Assembly (NCBI GenBank): GCA_947450345.1 | Contig: CANFVD010000006.1 | Location: 1 to 51,539, forward strand | Direction: 5' to 3' | DNA length: 51,539 nt | Origin: Actinomycetota bacterium | GTDB lineage: Bacteria; Actinomycetota; Actinomycetes; Actinomycetales; Microbacteriaceae | Shown: piece by piece, positions 1-9,479 of the stretch | Layout: every line of letters begins with the position of its first letter | Position numbering within the stretch: position 1 is the first letter of the stretch | Translations under genes and position numbers: made by a program | Notes under the pieces: generated by a model | Seen by the model: the letters and a program-made list of their open reading frames with translations, nothing else | What the model was told of the DNA's origin: nothing | The model's database searches: none

Positions 1-488
1 ACGAGGATTGCCGTGGCAATGACCTCAATGATGATGGCAGCAGGAAGCTCGAAGTGCAGGGGCGAGCGGTCGCCGTATCCGTTGGACGCGAAGCCACTGT
101 CGGTCAGGTACTTAAGAAGGCTCTGGTCCTTGTTCGAGGGGCCGAACATCGCGATGACGTAGAGAACGCTCGAGGCGATAAGACCACCGATGAGCTGGGC
201 CACAATGTACCCGAGCACGTCGCGCCAGGCGAAGCGGCGACCGAGGGCCAGACCGAGCGTCACGGCGGGGTTGAAGTGTCCACCCGAGATGCCACCGACG
301 GCATAGATGGCCACCATGACCGAGAGACCCAGAGCGAATGCAACACCGAGGAAGCCGGCGCCGTTGGTCTGGTTTCCGCCGAAGGTGGTGGCAAACAGTG
401 CTGCACCGCCAACGCCAAATACGAGAACGAACGTTCCGAAGACCTCAGCGAGGAAACGGTTGGTATAGGTAGGAGTTGAGTCAGCCAT
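1..488 (-). CDS. Aquaporin / MIP family channel (3' end beyond the window)
   Basis: Reverse-strand reading from ATG at 488: MADSTPTYTNRFLAEVFGTFVLVFGVGGAALF...GGISGGHFNPAVTLGLALGRRFAW; NPA motif and MIP N-terminal TM pattern. Supplied + ORF 54..479 is antisense. Confidence 0.9.
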   Translation of the reverse strand, partial: MADSTPTYTNRFLAEVFGTFVLVFGVGGAALFATTFGGNQTNGAGFLGVAFALGLSVMVAIYAVGGISGGHFNPAVTLGLALGRRFAWRDVLGYIVAQLIGGLIASSVLYVIAMFGPSNKDQSLLKYLTDSGFASNGYGDRSPLHFELPAAIIIEVIATAIL

Positions 489-727
489 AACTGGCGGCAC
501 CCTTTCTTTTTTTCGAATTCGAGCGACCGACAGTGGTCGCTTCCGGTTCGAGGCTAGCGGACGTTCGCCCGCTCGCCTCTGAGGAATTGCCGGTGAACGG
601 CATCCTCTCAGAATTCGATGACGTTGATAATTATTGTGCTTGTCAACTAATTTCCCGGTTAGCATTACTGAGACGAGAGTCGGGATGTGCACCGCGACAC
701 CGGTCGCGCTGAAAGGGAAATTGTTCA

Positions 728-2248
728 ATGGAGAACCAAGGCATCGGATCGTGGGCCACGCGACGACGCGTCAAGTCCGCGGGTAAAACAGCCTTCATCT
801 TTAACGATGTATCCACCAGCTACGACGAGTTCCACGTTCAGGTCAATCAGCTGGCGCACGCCCTACGCGGCGCGGGAATCACGCGCGGTACGCGCGTGGC
901 GTACCTCGGGGAGAACCACCCCACCTTTCTGGTGACCTTCTTCGCCACCACGCAAATCGGGGCCATCTTCGTTCCCCTCAACACGCGCCTGGCTCCCGCC
1001 GAGGTCTCGTATGCACTTGACGACAGCGGCGCGAGCCTGCTCATCCACTCGGGCGCTCTCGCACACCTGGCCGTGCAGGGCTCGTTCGGGATGTCGCTCC
1101 AGCTCGTTCAGGCCGACGGCGACCCGCACGAGGCGGGAGTCACCACCCTCGCTGCCTTCACCGAGGGAGCATCGGCCGAGTTCATTGACGTGCCCGTGGA
1201 GCACGACGACCCCGCCCTCATCCTCTATACGTCAGGCACCACGGGTCACCCCAAAGGCGCGGTGCTGACCCACGCGAACTTCATCTGGAACACGTTCAAC
1301 GCCATCGTCGACTTCGACATCACGTCGAAAGAGATGTCGCTCATGATCTCGCCGCTCTTTCACGTGGCGTCGCTCGGCATGGGCGCCCTGCCCATGCTCA
1401 TCAAGGGCGGCACCATTGTGCTCGAGGCCGGCTTCAACCCCGAGCGCGCACTCATGCTCATTCAGAAGTACGGCATCACCATGCTGAGCGGCGTGCCCAC
1501 GACCTATCAGATGCTCTGCGAGCATCCCGACTGGGACAAGACGGACCTGTCCACCGTGCACCACATGACCTGTGGCGGATCGGCGGTGCCCGCGCGCGTG
1601 CTCGACGCCTACGAAGCCCGCGGTCTGGCCTTCACACTCTCGTACGGCATGACCGAGTCGTCTCCCGGTGCCACCGCCATGCCGCCGGCCTACAGCCGAG
1701 CAAAGGCGGGCTCCTCGGGACTCCCCCACTTCTTCGTCGACATGCGGATTCGCACCGAAGAAAACAGCGAGGCTCCCGTCGGTGAAGTTGGCGAGATCCA
1801 ACTGCGCGGGCGAAACGTTATTGCGGAGTACTGGAACAAGCCCGAGGCCACCCGCGATTCGTTCGTGGACGGCAACTGGTTCAAGACCGGCGACATGGGC
1901 TACGTCGACGAAGACGGCTTCTTGTTTGTGGCCGACCGCATCAAAGACATGATCATCTCAGGTGGCGAGAACATCTATCCGGCCGAAATCGAGCAAATCA
2001 TTTTCGAGCTCGACGGCGTGACCGGGGTGGCGCTGATTGGTGTTCCCGACGACAAGTGGGGCGAAGTGCCGTGGGCCATACTCACGGTTGCCGGCGAGGC
2101 GACCGTGACGCTCGAGCAGGTGCGGGGTCACCTCGATAACCGGGTGGCGCGCTACAAGATGCCCAAGAACCTCATCATCGTCGACGAGTTTCCGCGCACG
2201 GCCAGCGGCAAGATTCGCAAGGCCGAACTGCGCAAGCGTTACGCCTAG
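728..2248 (+). CDS. AMP-dependent acyl-CoA ligase/synthetase
   Basis: ILYTSGTTGHPKGAVLTHANF (P-loop A3), YGMTE, FKTGDMGYVDEDGFLFVADRIKDMIISGGENIYPAEIE and C-terminal PRTASGKIRKAELR are ANL-superfamily motifs. Confidence 0.95.
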   Translation: MENQGIGSWATRRRVKSAGKTAFIFNDVSTSYDEFHVQVNQLAHALRGAGITRGTRVAYLGENHPTFLVTFFATTQIGAIFVPLNTRLAPAEVSYALDDSGASLLIHSGALAHLAVQGSFGMSLQLVQADGDPHEAGVTTLAAFTEGASAEFIDVPVEHDDPALILYTSGTTGHPKGAVLTHANFIWNTFNAIVDFDITSKEMSLMISPLFHVASLGMGALPMLIKGGTIVLEAGFNPERALMLIQKYGITMLSGVPTTYQMLCEHPDWDKTDLSTVHHMTCGGSAVPARVLDAYEARGLAFTLSYGMTESSPGATAMPPAYSRAKAGSSGLPHFFVDMRIRTEENSEAPVGEVGEIQLRGRNVIAEYWNKPEATRDSFVDGNWFKTGDMGYVDEDGFLFVADRIKDMIISGGENIYPAEIEQIIFELDGVTGVALIGVPDDKWGEVPWAILTVAGEATVTLEQVRGHLDNRVARYKMPKNLIIVDEFPRTASGKIRKAELRKRYA

Positions 2249-2844
2249 TTGGCGAGTGGCTCGGTGACCGCGCGGATGAGTTTGTTCCACGCCTCAGGGT
2301 CGACCTTTGTGACGGCAACGTCGTCGACAGCACGACCCAGCGTGTAGGCCTGCAGGAAGACCGCAATCGCGCGGGCATCCAAGTCGTTGCGAATCCATTC
2401 TTTTTCCTGGGCGGACTGAATTGCCTCCACCAGAGTGTTGGTCAATCGTTCCTGCTCAACCGAGAGCAGTGCACGGAAGCGCAGGTTGGAGTTGGCCATG
2501 CCCAACTCGCGGGCTCGCTCTGCGCGGCGGTGAGCAAGTTGGGGGTCTTGGGTACCGACCGACATTTCATACATGCGGCCGAAGAACTCGGCGCCAGACG
2601 TTGAACTCGCGACAATATCCGCGATCACGGCATTGGTGAAGTCAACACCGGCGCTGAAGCGACGCACGAGGGTGGCTTCAATGAGTGCGGGGAAGTCACC
2701 AAAGTGGTGATACAGGGAGCCGCGGGCAACACCAGAGGCAGCGAGGACGTCCTCGACGAGAATATTCTGCGGATGTTCACCATCGAGCATCTCGGAAACG
2801 GTGTTGATCAGCCGTTCCTTAGTGGATATACCCTGTTTTGCCAT
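2245..2844 (-). CDS. TetR/AcrR-family transcriptional regulator
   Basis: N-terminal HTH TKERLINTVSEMLDG...VEDVLAASGVARGSLYHHFGDFPALIEATL is typical TetR. Confidence 0.9.
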   Translation of the reverse strand: MAKQGISTKERLINTVSEMLDGEHPQNILVEDVLAASGVARGSLYHHFGDFPALIEATLVRRFSAGVDFTNAVIADIVASSTSGAEFFGRMYEMSVGTQDPQLAHRRAERARELGMANSNLRFRALLSVEQERLTNTLVEAIQSAQEKEWIRNDLDARAIAVFLQAYTLGRAVDDVAVTKVDPEAWNKLIRAVTEPLAN

Positions 2845-2913
2845 CGTTCTATCCTAGAAGAAATGAGGTACCGATTTCAGGCTAACATCACGTTAACTCC
2901 AACAAACGCCCGA

Positions 2914-2939
2914 TTTTTGTTCAGAAATCGGAACAAAAA
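2914..2939. promoter_or_regulatory. Palindromic operator-like element TTTTTGTTC-n8-GAACAAAAA in the TetR upstream region
   Basis: Perfect 9-bp inverted arms read at 2914-2922 and 2931-2939, ~70 bp upstream of the TetR start and just 3' of the MarR stop. Confidence 0.5.
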
Positions 2940-2944
2940 CAGGG

Positions 2945-3388
2945 CTAAAGCGTTATTTTGCTCAGCAGTCGGCGCAGCTCTTCGCGCTCACTGTCGGAGA
3001 GCGCAGCAAGGGATTCTGCCTCAGTTGCTTGCGCAACTTCGCGGGCGCGGGCATACATCTCCATACCTTTGGCCGTTGCCACAATGACGTTGGTGCGCCG
3101 GTCAGTGGGCGCAGGGTGGCGCTCAACCAGCTGAGTCTTCTCGAGATGATCGACCAACGCCACGATTTGACTCGCGTCTAGCGAGAGAAACTCTGCAAGT
3201 TCGCGCTGAGTAGGCTCGAGGCCGCTGGCGGCCAGGGAGAGCACCGCGTAGCTCCTGGCCTTCAGACCCAGGGTGAGAAGTCGGCTGTTTGCGTGGCCTG
3301 TTCCGGCGGCGCGGGCGCGAGCAAGTAAGAACTCTGTCTCCTGGGCCAGGTCAGAAGCACCAAAACGGGCGGCGTCAGACTTGGCCAT
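2945..3388 (-). CDS. MarR-family transcriptional regulator
   Basis: LEPTQRELAEFLSLDASQIVALVDHLEKTQLVERHPAPTDRRTNVIVATAKG is a typical MarR winged-helix with DRR wing. Confidence 0.9.
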   Translation of the reverse strand: MAKSDAARFGASDLAQETEFLLARARAAGTGHANSRLLTLGLKARSYAVLSLAASGLEPTQRELAEFLSLDASQIVALVDHLEKTQLVERHPAPTDRRTNVIVATAKGMEMYARAREVAQATEAESLAALSDSEREELRRLLSKITL

Positions 3389-3631
3389 GGCTCACTCCCA
3401 CTCTCTTGCCCACCCTCTTGCGGAACATCGAATTCTCGTCAGGCGAAAAAACTATGCGTCGCACTTGCTCTCACCCGAGATTTAGTTGAAACTATAAACC
3501 ATTGACACTTTAAAGCATTTGAGGTGTCATGGATTGAGGGTAACAACAGTTGGCGCCCCTCGCACCATCACATAGCCTCATTCCGAAAAATCGCTTGCCC
3601 TCAAGAAAACCTCACGCCGTCAAGGAGAACC

Positions 3632-4561
3632 ATGTCACTCGCAGGCAAAGTAGCCGTCGTCACCGGAAGCGGACAGGGTCTCGGCCTTGCCTACGCGCAG
3701 GAACTCGCCGCACAGGGCGCGGCCGTCGTCATTAACGACGTCAACGCCGAGGTGGCCAACGCCGCCGTGGCCAGCATCATCGACGCCGGTGGAAAAGCCG
3801 TGGCTGTGGTTGCCGCTGTGGGTTCCACCGAGACCGCCAAGAAACTCGTCGACACCGCCGTTTCGGAATTCGGGCGCCTCGACATCATGGTCACCAACGC
3901 GGGAATCCTGCGCGACACCGTGCTGTGGAAGATGTCGGACGACGACTTCGATGCCGTGATCAACGTTCACCTCAAGGGAACGTTCACGTGTGTTCGCGAA
4001 GCTGCCATCTACATGCGCGAGAACGAGATTCCCGGCCGCATTATCTGCATCGGTTCGCCAACCGGACAGCGCGGAAACTTTGGCCAGACCAACTACGCAG
4101 CCGCCAAGGCCGGCATCGTGGGAATGGTGCGCACCTGGGCGCTCGAGCTCAAGAAGGCGGGCATCACCGTCAACGCTGTGATCCCGGTTGCCGCCACCGC
4201 GATGACTGCCACAGTGCCCTACTTTGCCGCCGCCATCGAAGCCGACGCCAAGGGCGAGACCATGCCCGACTTCTTCCGCAAGACGCTGGGCTTCGGCACC
4301 AGTGGCGACGTGGCCCCGCTCGTGGCGTTCCTCGCCTCCGACGAAGCGGCCGCCTTCACGGGCCAGGCCATCGGCATCGGTGGCGACCGCCTGCAGGTGT
4401 ACACGCACCCCGACGCTGCGGTGACCGAGTACCACGAGGGTGGCTGGTCCTTCGGTGACCTCGTCGCTGCGTTTGCCGGACCCCTCGCCGGATCCGCCCA
4501 GTCGGTGGGCGAGCGCATGCCCCCACTGCCCGAAGACCTGGTTCGCGAGCCGGCCAAGTAG
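3632..4561 (+). CDS. Short-chain dehydrogenase/reductase (3-hydroxyacyl-CoA dehydrogenase-like)
   Basis: MSLAGKVAVVTGSGQGLGLAYAQELAAQG (TGxxxGxG), NAG motif, YAAAKAG catalytic motif; start chosen at 3632 after AAGGAG RBS. Confidence 0.9.
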   Translation: MSLAGKVAVVTGSGQGLGLAYAQELAAQGAAVVINDVNAEVANAAVASIIDAGGKAVAVVAAVGSTETAKKLVDTAVSEFGRLDIMVTNAGILRDTVLWKMSDDDFDAVINVHLKGTFTCVREAAIYMRENEIPGRIICIGSPTGQRGNFGQTNYAAAKAGIVGMVRTWALELKKAGITVNAVIPVAATAMTATVPYFAAAIEADAKGETMPDFFRKTLGFGTSGDVAPLVAFLASDEAAAFTGQAIGIGGDRLQVYTHPDAAVTEYHEGGWSFGDLVAAFAGPLAGSAQSVGERMPPLPEDLVREPAK

Positions 4562-4566
4562 GCATC

Positions 4567-5448
4567 GTGCGTTACGAACTCAATCTGGATGTGGCCAGCC
4601 TCACGGCCATCGACACGCACGTGCACATCGAAGTCGACGATCACGGGCACAACGCCCTGACCGACGACCTCGTTGAGGCGGCCAGCAAGTACTTCAAGAC
4701 AGACGGTCCCCGCCCCACGCTCGATGACATCGCCACGATTTATCGGGAACGCAAGATGGCCGCCGTGGTGTTTACGGTGGATGCCACCACGTCGCTCGGG
4801 CACTCCCCCAACTCCACCGAGGAAATTGTGGCGGGAGCGATTCGCAACAGCGACGTGCTGATTCCGTTCGGCTCGGTTGATCCGCTCCAGGGCTCACGCG
4901 CGGTGGACCGCGCCAAAGACCTTTTCGAGACTTATGGCGTGCGCGGTTTCAAGTTTCACCCCACGCTGCAGGACTTCGACCCGAGCGACGAAGCCTTCAC
5001 TCCACTGTTCTCGGTGATTGACGAGATGGAGGTGCCGGTCATTTTCCACACGGGCCAAACGGGCATCGGTTCGGGGCTTCCCGGCGGTCGGGGATTGCGC
5101 CTCTCTCTGTCGAACCCCATGCTGCTCGACGATCTGGCCGCGCGCTTTCCCGGTCTCGACATCGTGATGGCCCACCCCTCGGTGCCGTGGCAAGACGAAG
5201 CCCTGGCCGTGGCCACGCACAAAGCCAACGTTTGGATTGACCTGAGCGGATGGTCGCCCAAGTACTTCCCCGAGAACCTGGTGCGTCAGGCGAACTCCAT
5301 TTTGCAGAACAAAGTGCTGTTCGGCTCTGACTTCCCCCTCATCACGCCGGATCGTTGGCTGGGAGACTTTGCCAACCTCACGATCAAAGACGAAGTGCGA
5401 CCCAAGATCCTCAAAGACAATGCCGTGAGGCTTCTGGGACTCAGCTAG
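4567..5448 (+). CDS. Amidohydrolase-family (TIM-barrel metal-dependent hydrolase)
   Basis: GTG start; IDTHVHIE, GFKFHP, IFHTGQ, MAHPSVPW and FGSDFPLITPDRW metal-ligand motifs. Confidence 0.88.
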   Translation: MRYELNLDVASLTAIDTHVHIEVDDHGHNALTDDLVEAASKYFKTDGPRPTLDDIATIYRERKMAAVVFTVDATTSLGHSPNSTEEIVAGAIRNSDVLIPFGSVDPLQGSRAVDRAKDLFETYGVRGFKFHPTLQDFDPSDEAFTPLFSVIDEMEVPVIFHTGQTGIGSGLPGGRGLRLSLSNPMLLDDLAARFPGLDIVMAHPSVPWQDEALAVATHKANVWIDLSGWSPKYFPENLVRQANSILQNKVLFGSDFPLITPDRWLGDFANLTIKDEVRPKILKDNAVRLLGLS

Positions 5449-6626
5449 TGAGCGACCTCTACCCCGCCTGCGACCCGCTCAACCTCGCCGACGTATTGAC
5501 GCCGGCCGAACAGGCAGCGATTCGCCGGTTGCGCGCCACGCTCGAGACAAAGGTTCAGCCGCTCCTCAGCGAGTACTGGGCGCGCGACGAGTTTCCCACG
5601 CAGATCATCCCCGAACTGGTGGGTCTCGGCATGATGAATCCCGCCGAGGTTGTCGAAGCGGGCGAGAAGCCCGGTCACCTCTTTGCCGGATTCCGCACCT
5701 TCGAACTGGCACGCTGTGACACATCCATGGCCACGTTCTATACGGCCGTTGCCGGGCTTTTTCGCACCACCATCAACCTCGGTGGTTCACCCGAGCAGGC
5801 CGCCAAGTGGGATCCACTGGTGCAGACGTTTGAGATGTTCGGTGTCTTCTGTCTCACCGAGCCCGAGCACGGATCCGACATCGCGCGCGGGCTCGCCACC
5901 ACCGCAACCCGCACGGGCGACACGTGGACCATCAACGGCGCCAAGCGCTGGATTGGTGGGGCCGGCATGGCCACGACGCTGGCCATCTTTGCGCGCGACA
6001 CCGCCGACGGCGAGGTGAAGGTTTTCTTGGTTCCCCAGGATGCGCCCGGTGTGACGCTGACCAAAATGGAGGGAAAAATATCCCTTCGGATCATGCAGAA
6101 CTTTGACATCGCGCTCACAGGCGTGCAGGTGAGCGACGACACCCGTTTGGCCAACGTCAATTCATTCGCCGATGTGGCTCGGTTGCTGGGCAACACGCGC
6201 TCAATAGTGGCGTGGATTGCCTGCGGCGCCATGGCCGGCGCTTACGAGGCTGCGGTGCGGTACACCACCGAGCGCGACCAGTTCGGCAAGAAGGTCGCCC
6301 ACTTCCAACTTGTGCAGGAGAAGTTGTCGACGATGCTCGCCAACCTCACGGCCTCCCTGGCCATGACGGTGCGCCTTGCTCAACAAGAAGCCGCCGGTGC
6401 GTACGCCGACGAAAACTCGGCCATGACCAAGATGTTCACGAGCAAAAAGCTTCGCGAGACCGTGGCCTTGGCCCGCGAGGTTGCCGGTGGCAACGGCATC
6501 CTGCTCGAGAACGATGTGGCGCGGTTCTTTGCCGACGCCGAGGCCGTCTACTCCTACGAGGGCACCCACGAGATCAACTCCCTCGTGGTGGGTCGCTCCA
6601 TCACGGGCAAAGGCGCATTCGTTTAG
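5448..6626 (+). CDS. Acyl-CoA dehydrogenase
   Basis: FCLTEPEHGSDIARGLATTATRTGDTWTINGAKRWIGGAGMA; C-terminal YEGTHEINSLVVGRSITG. Start GTG at 5448 overlaps the upstream stop. Confidence 0.93.
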   Translation: MSDLYPACDPLNLADVLTPAEQAAIRRLRATLETKVQPLLSEYWARDEFPTQIIPELVGLGMMNPAEVVEAGEKPGHLFAGFRTFELARCDTSMATFYTAVAGLFRTTINLGGSPEQAAKWDPLVQTFEMFGVFCLTEPEHGSDIARGLATTATRTGDTWTINGAKRWIGGAGMATTLAIFARDTADGEVKVFLVPQDAPGVTLTKMEGKISLRIMQNFDIALTGVQVSDDTRLANVNSFADVARLLGNTRSIVAWIACGAMAGAYEAAVRYTTERDQFGKKVAHFQLVQEKLSTMLANLTASLAMTVRLAQQEAAGAYADENSAMTKMFTSKKLRETVALAREVAGGNGILLENDVARFFADAEAVYSYEGTHEINSLVVGRSITGKGAFV

Positions 6627-6671
6627 GCTCCTCCCCCTTCTTCACCTCCCCATCCAACAGAAAGAGAAACC

Positions 6672-7124
6672 ATGACCACCTCCGTAACTTTCGCTGAACT
6701 CCGCGGCATGGAAGGAGCCGACCTCGGCTTCTCCGACTGGATCACTGTTGACCAGGACCGCATCAACACGTTTGCCGATGCCACCGACGATCACCAGTGG
6801 ATTCACGTTGACGTGGAGCGGGCCAAGACCGGCCCCTTTGGCGCACCCATCGCACACGGCTTCCTCACGCTGTCGCTGGCTATCCCGATGTGGACCACGC
6901 TGCTCGACGTGACCGATTGCGAGACCAAGGTCAATTACGGTCTCGACAAGGTGCGCTTCGTGACGCCCGTGAAGGCCGGAGCCAAGATCCGCATGGGCGC
7001 CAAGATTGCGAGCATCACCGAGGTTGCCGGCGGCGTGCAGTTGGGCGTTGACCAAGTGATTGAGGTCGAGGGCTCGGAGAAGCCTGCCGTCATCACGCAG
7101 AGCCTGTACCGCTTCTACGAATAG
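6672..7124 (+). CDS. MaoC-like (R)-enoyl-CoA hydratase
   Basis: FADATDDHQWIHVDVERAKTGPFGAPIAHGFLTLSL is the MaoC hotdog hydratase signature (D..H..). Confidence 0.93.
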   Translation: MTTSVTFAELRGMEGADLGFSDWITVDQDRINTFADATDDHQWIHVDVERAKTGPFGAPIAHGFLTLSLAIPMWTTLLDVTDCETKVNYGLDKVRFVTPVKAGAKIRMGAKIASITEVAGGVQLGVDQVIEVEGSEKPAVITQSLYRFYE

Positions 7125-7128
7125 AGAC

Positions 7129-7512
7129 TTACGCGACTGGCTCGGAGTTCGCTCTGAGCCAGTCGGTAATCTGCTCAAACTCGAGGTCTCCGCGCGCGCA
7201 CGCGAGCATGAACTCGAGATTTCCGTCCTCGTCTCCCTGGACCTCAAAACCGTTCATCACGAGGAACACGGTGGCCGCAGTCCAGGCCAATCGCTTGTTT
7301 CCGTCGAGGAGTGCATGGTTTCGAGCCAACGACTGGAGAAGAGCGGCAGCCTTTTCGAATAAATCCGGGTATGACTCGGCTCCGAAGACAACGGTTTGTG
7401 GCCGGTATAGCGATGAGTCGAGCAAACCGTAGTCTCGAATGGGACCAATTCCCAAGCGATGCAGGGTTCGCAAGACGTCATCGAACGTGAAGTAATGAAT
7501 TTCTCGCGCCAT
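7129..7512 (-). CDS. Doc/Fic-type toxin (death-on-curing family)
   Basis: HALLDGNKRLAWTAATVFLVMNGFEV is the Doc motif (HxxxDGNKR). Confidence 0.88.
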   Translation of the reverse strand: MAREIHYFTFDDVLRTLHRLGIGPIRDYGLLDSSLYRPQTVVFGAESYPDLFEKAAALLQSLARNHALLDGNKRLAWTAATVFLVMNGFEVQGDEDGNLEFMLACARGDLEFEQITDWLRANSEPVA

Positions 7513-7520
7513 TGTGCGAT

Positions 7521-7727
7521 TTAGGTTTCGCTTAGTCGCTCGATGAGTCCGGCGTGGCGAGACATCACGCGATCGAAAGCAGCATCATATTTGGCGCTGT
7601 GCGCGTGTCTTTCGAGATACTCATCCACAGCTGTCAGAACAAGCTTCTGCTTGCTGATGCCCTCTATCGCCGCCCAAGCATCGAGCTGGGCATCTTGTTT
7701 TTCTGTCAGTCGAAGTGTCATAGCCAT
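7521..7727 (-). CDS. Antitoxin, ribbon-helix-helix type, paired with the Doc-like toxin
   Basis: MTLRLTEKQDAQLDAWAAIEGISKQKLVLTAVDEYLERH is RHH/CopG-like; located directly upstream of the toxin on the same strand. Confidence 0.8.
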   Translation of the reverse strand: MAMTLRLTEKQDAQLDAWAAIEGISKQKLVLTAVDEYLERHAHSAKYDAAFDRVMSRHAGLIERLSET

Positions 7728-7736
7728 GACCTTATT

Positions 7737-7751
7737 GTATCACTATGATAC
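7737..7751. promoter_or_regulatory. Palindrome GTATCA-CTA-TGATAC upstream of the antitoxin, probable TA operator
   Basis: Perfect 6-bp arms with 3-nt spacer, 10 nt upstream of the antitoxin start. Confidence 0.6.
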
Positions 7752-7827
7752 CAGACACGTCTAGGGCGAAATCTGTGGAGAGTCGCCTCGATGTGCGCCT
7801 GTGGAAACGGCTACGCAAGAATGAGAA

Positions 7828-7849
7828 AACCCCCGCCAATGCGGGGGTT
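7828..7849 (-). terminator. Rho-independent terminator for the tRNA-Gln/gltX strand
   Basis: AACCCCCGC-caat/cca-GCGGGGGTT hairpin; followed on minus strand by TTTTCTC. Confidence 0.8.
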
Positions 7850-7857
7850 CTTACTTG

Positions 7858-7929
7858 CTGGGGTACCTGGACTCGAACCAAGAACAACTGAACCAGAATC
7901 AGCCGTGTTGCCAATTACACCATACCCCA
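7858..7929 (-). tRNA. tRNA-Gln (CTG anticodon)
   Basis: Cloverleaf on minus strand TGGGGTATGGTGTAATTGGCAACACGGCTGATTCTGGTTCAGTTGTTCTTGGTTCGAGTCCAGGTACCCCAG; anticodon loop TTCTGGT; CCA not encoded. Confidence 0.95.
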
Positions 7930-7973
7930 AGGGCAAAACCGAAGCCTTGTCCAGTAGCCAAGACTACCGCACG

Positions 7974-9479
7974 TCAGAGTGTTGACGCCAAACGAGCGAG
8001 GCGCGCAAGCGTCTCGGCCTTGCCGAGAATCTCCATCGACTCAAAGAGCGGCGGGCTGATGCGCGCACCCGAGAGGGCCACGCGCAGCGGACCAAACGCC
8101 ACACGCGGCTTGAGTTCCATCTGCTCAATCAGCGACGCGTTTAGTGCGGCCTGAATGTTCTCGGTTGTCCACACGTCGTCGGCAACAGCATCCAGGGCCG
8201 CAGTGCCGGCCGAGAGGACCGAGCCCGCGTCGTCGCCCACGCTCGCGAGGGCATCCGGGGCGTATTCGAGCTGATCGCTCGAAACAAAGAACGACGCCAA
8301 CAGGCCGGGTGCTTCGCTCAACACGTTCATGCGCGTCTGAACGAGAGGCGCCACTGCTTCAAGAACGCGCTGCTGCTCAGCAGTGAGATTCTCGCCCACC
8401 ACGTCGGCCGCCCAGAGGTAGGGCAACAGGCGGTCGGTGAAGTCGGCCAACTCGAGCAAGCGGATGTGATCGCCGTTGATGGAGTCGGCCTTCTTGAGAT
8501 CGAAGCGGGCCGGGTTCGGGTTCACGCTCTCCACGTCGAAGGCGGCGATCATCTCCTGCTTACTGAAGACGTCGCGGTCGTGCGTGAGCGACCAACCGAG
8601 TAGGGCCAGGTAGTTGAGCAGACCCTCGGGAATGAATCCGCGATCGCGGTGGTGGAACAGGTTCGACTCGGGGTCGCGCTTGGAGAGCTTCTTGTTGCCC
8701 TCCCCCATCACGTAAGGCAGGTGACCAAACCGCGGAACGTGCGTGGTCACGCCTGCGTCGATCAGTGCGTGATACAGGGCAATCTGTCGGGGTGTCGAAC
8801 TCAGCAGGTCTTCGCCGCGCAACACGTGGGTGACGCGCATGATGGCATCGTCCACGGGGTTCACGAGCGTGTAGAGCGGATGCCCGTTGGGGCGCACCAC
8901 CACGAAGTCGGGGAACGATCCAGCAGGAAACGTGATTTCGCCGCGCACAAGGTCATCAAAAGTGATGTCTTCGTCGGGCACGCGAAGGCGCAGTGCGGGC
9001 TCGCGGCCCTCGGCCCGGAACGCAGCCTTCTGCTCGTCATTAAGGTCGCGATCGAAGTTGTCGTAACCCACCTTGGGGTCGCGCCCGGCGGCGAGGTTGC
9101 GTGCCTCAATCTCCTCGCCCGTCGAAAAACTCTCGTACACCTTGCCCGTCTCGACCAGCTTGGCAACCACATCAGCGTAGATATCGAACCGCTGCGACTG
9201 GCGGTAGGGCTCGTGGGGGCCGCCCACGTCAATGCCCTCGTCCCAGTTCAGCCCCAGCCAGTTGAGGGCATCGATGATCTGTTCGTAGCTCTCTTCGCTA
9301 TCGCGCGCCTCATCGGTGTCTTCGATGCGAAAAATGAACGTGCCGCCGGTGTGCCGGGCGTAGGCCCAGTTGAACAGGGCGGTGCGGATGAGGCCCACGT
9401 GAGGCGTGCCGGTGGGCGACGGGCAAAAGCGCACGCGCACATCGGAGCCCGTAGCCTGCGTTACTGGGTAATTCGTCAT
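7974..9479 (-). CDS. gltX: Glutamyl-tRNA synthetase
   Basis: [43 protein letters not shown] and [10 protein letters not shown] class I aaRS motifs; start chosen at MTNYPV. Confidence 0.97.
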   Translation of the reverse strand: MTNYPVTQATGSDVRVRFCPSPTGTPHVGLIRTALFNWAYARHTGGTFIFRIEDTDEARDSEESYEQIIDALNWLGLNWDEGIDVGGPHEPYRQSQRFDIYADVVAKLVETGKVYESFSTGEEIEARNLAAGRDPKVGYDNFDRDLNDEQKAAFRAEGREPALRLRVPDEDITFDDLVRGEITFPAGSFPDFVVVRPNGHPLYTLVNPVDDAIMRVTHVLRGEDLLSSTPRQIALYHALIDAGVTTHVPRFGHLPYVMGEGNKKLSKRDPESNLFHHRDRGFIPEGLLNYLALLGWSLTHDRDVFSKQEMIAAFDVESVNPNPARFDLKKADSINGDHIRLLELADFTDRLLPYLWAADVVGENLTAEQQRVLEAVAPLVQTRMNVLSEAPGLLASFFVSSDQLEYAPDALASVGDDAGSVLSAGTAALDAVADDVWTTENIQAALNASLIEQMELKPRVAFGPLRVALSGARISPPLFESMEILGKAETLARLARLASTL

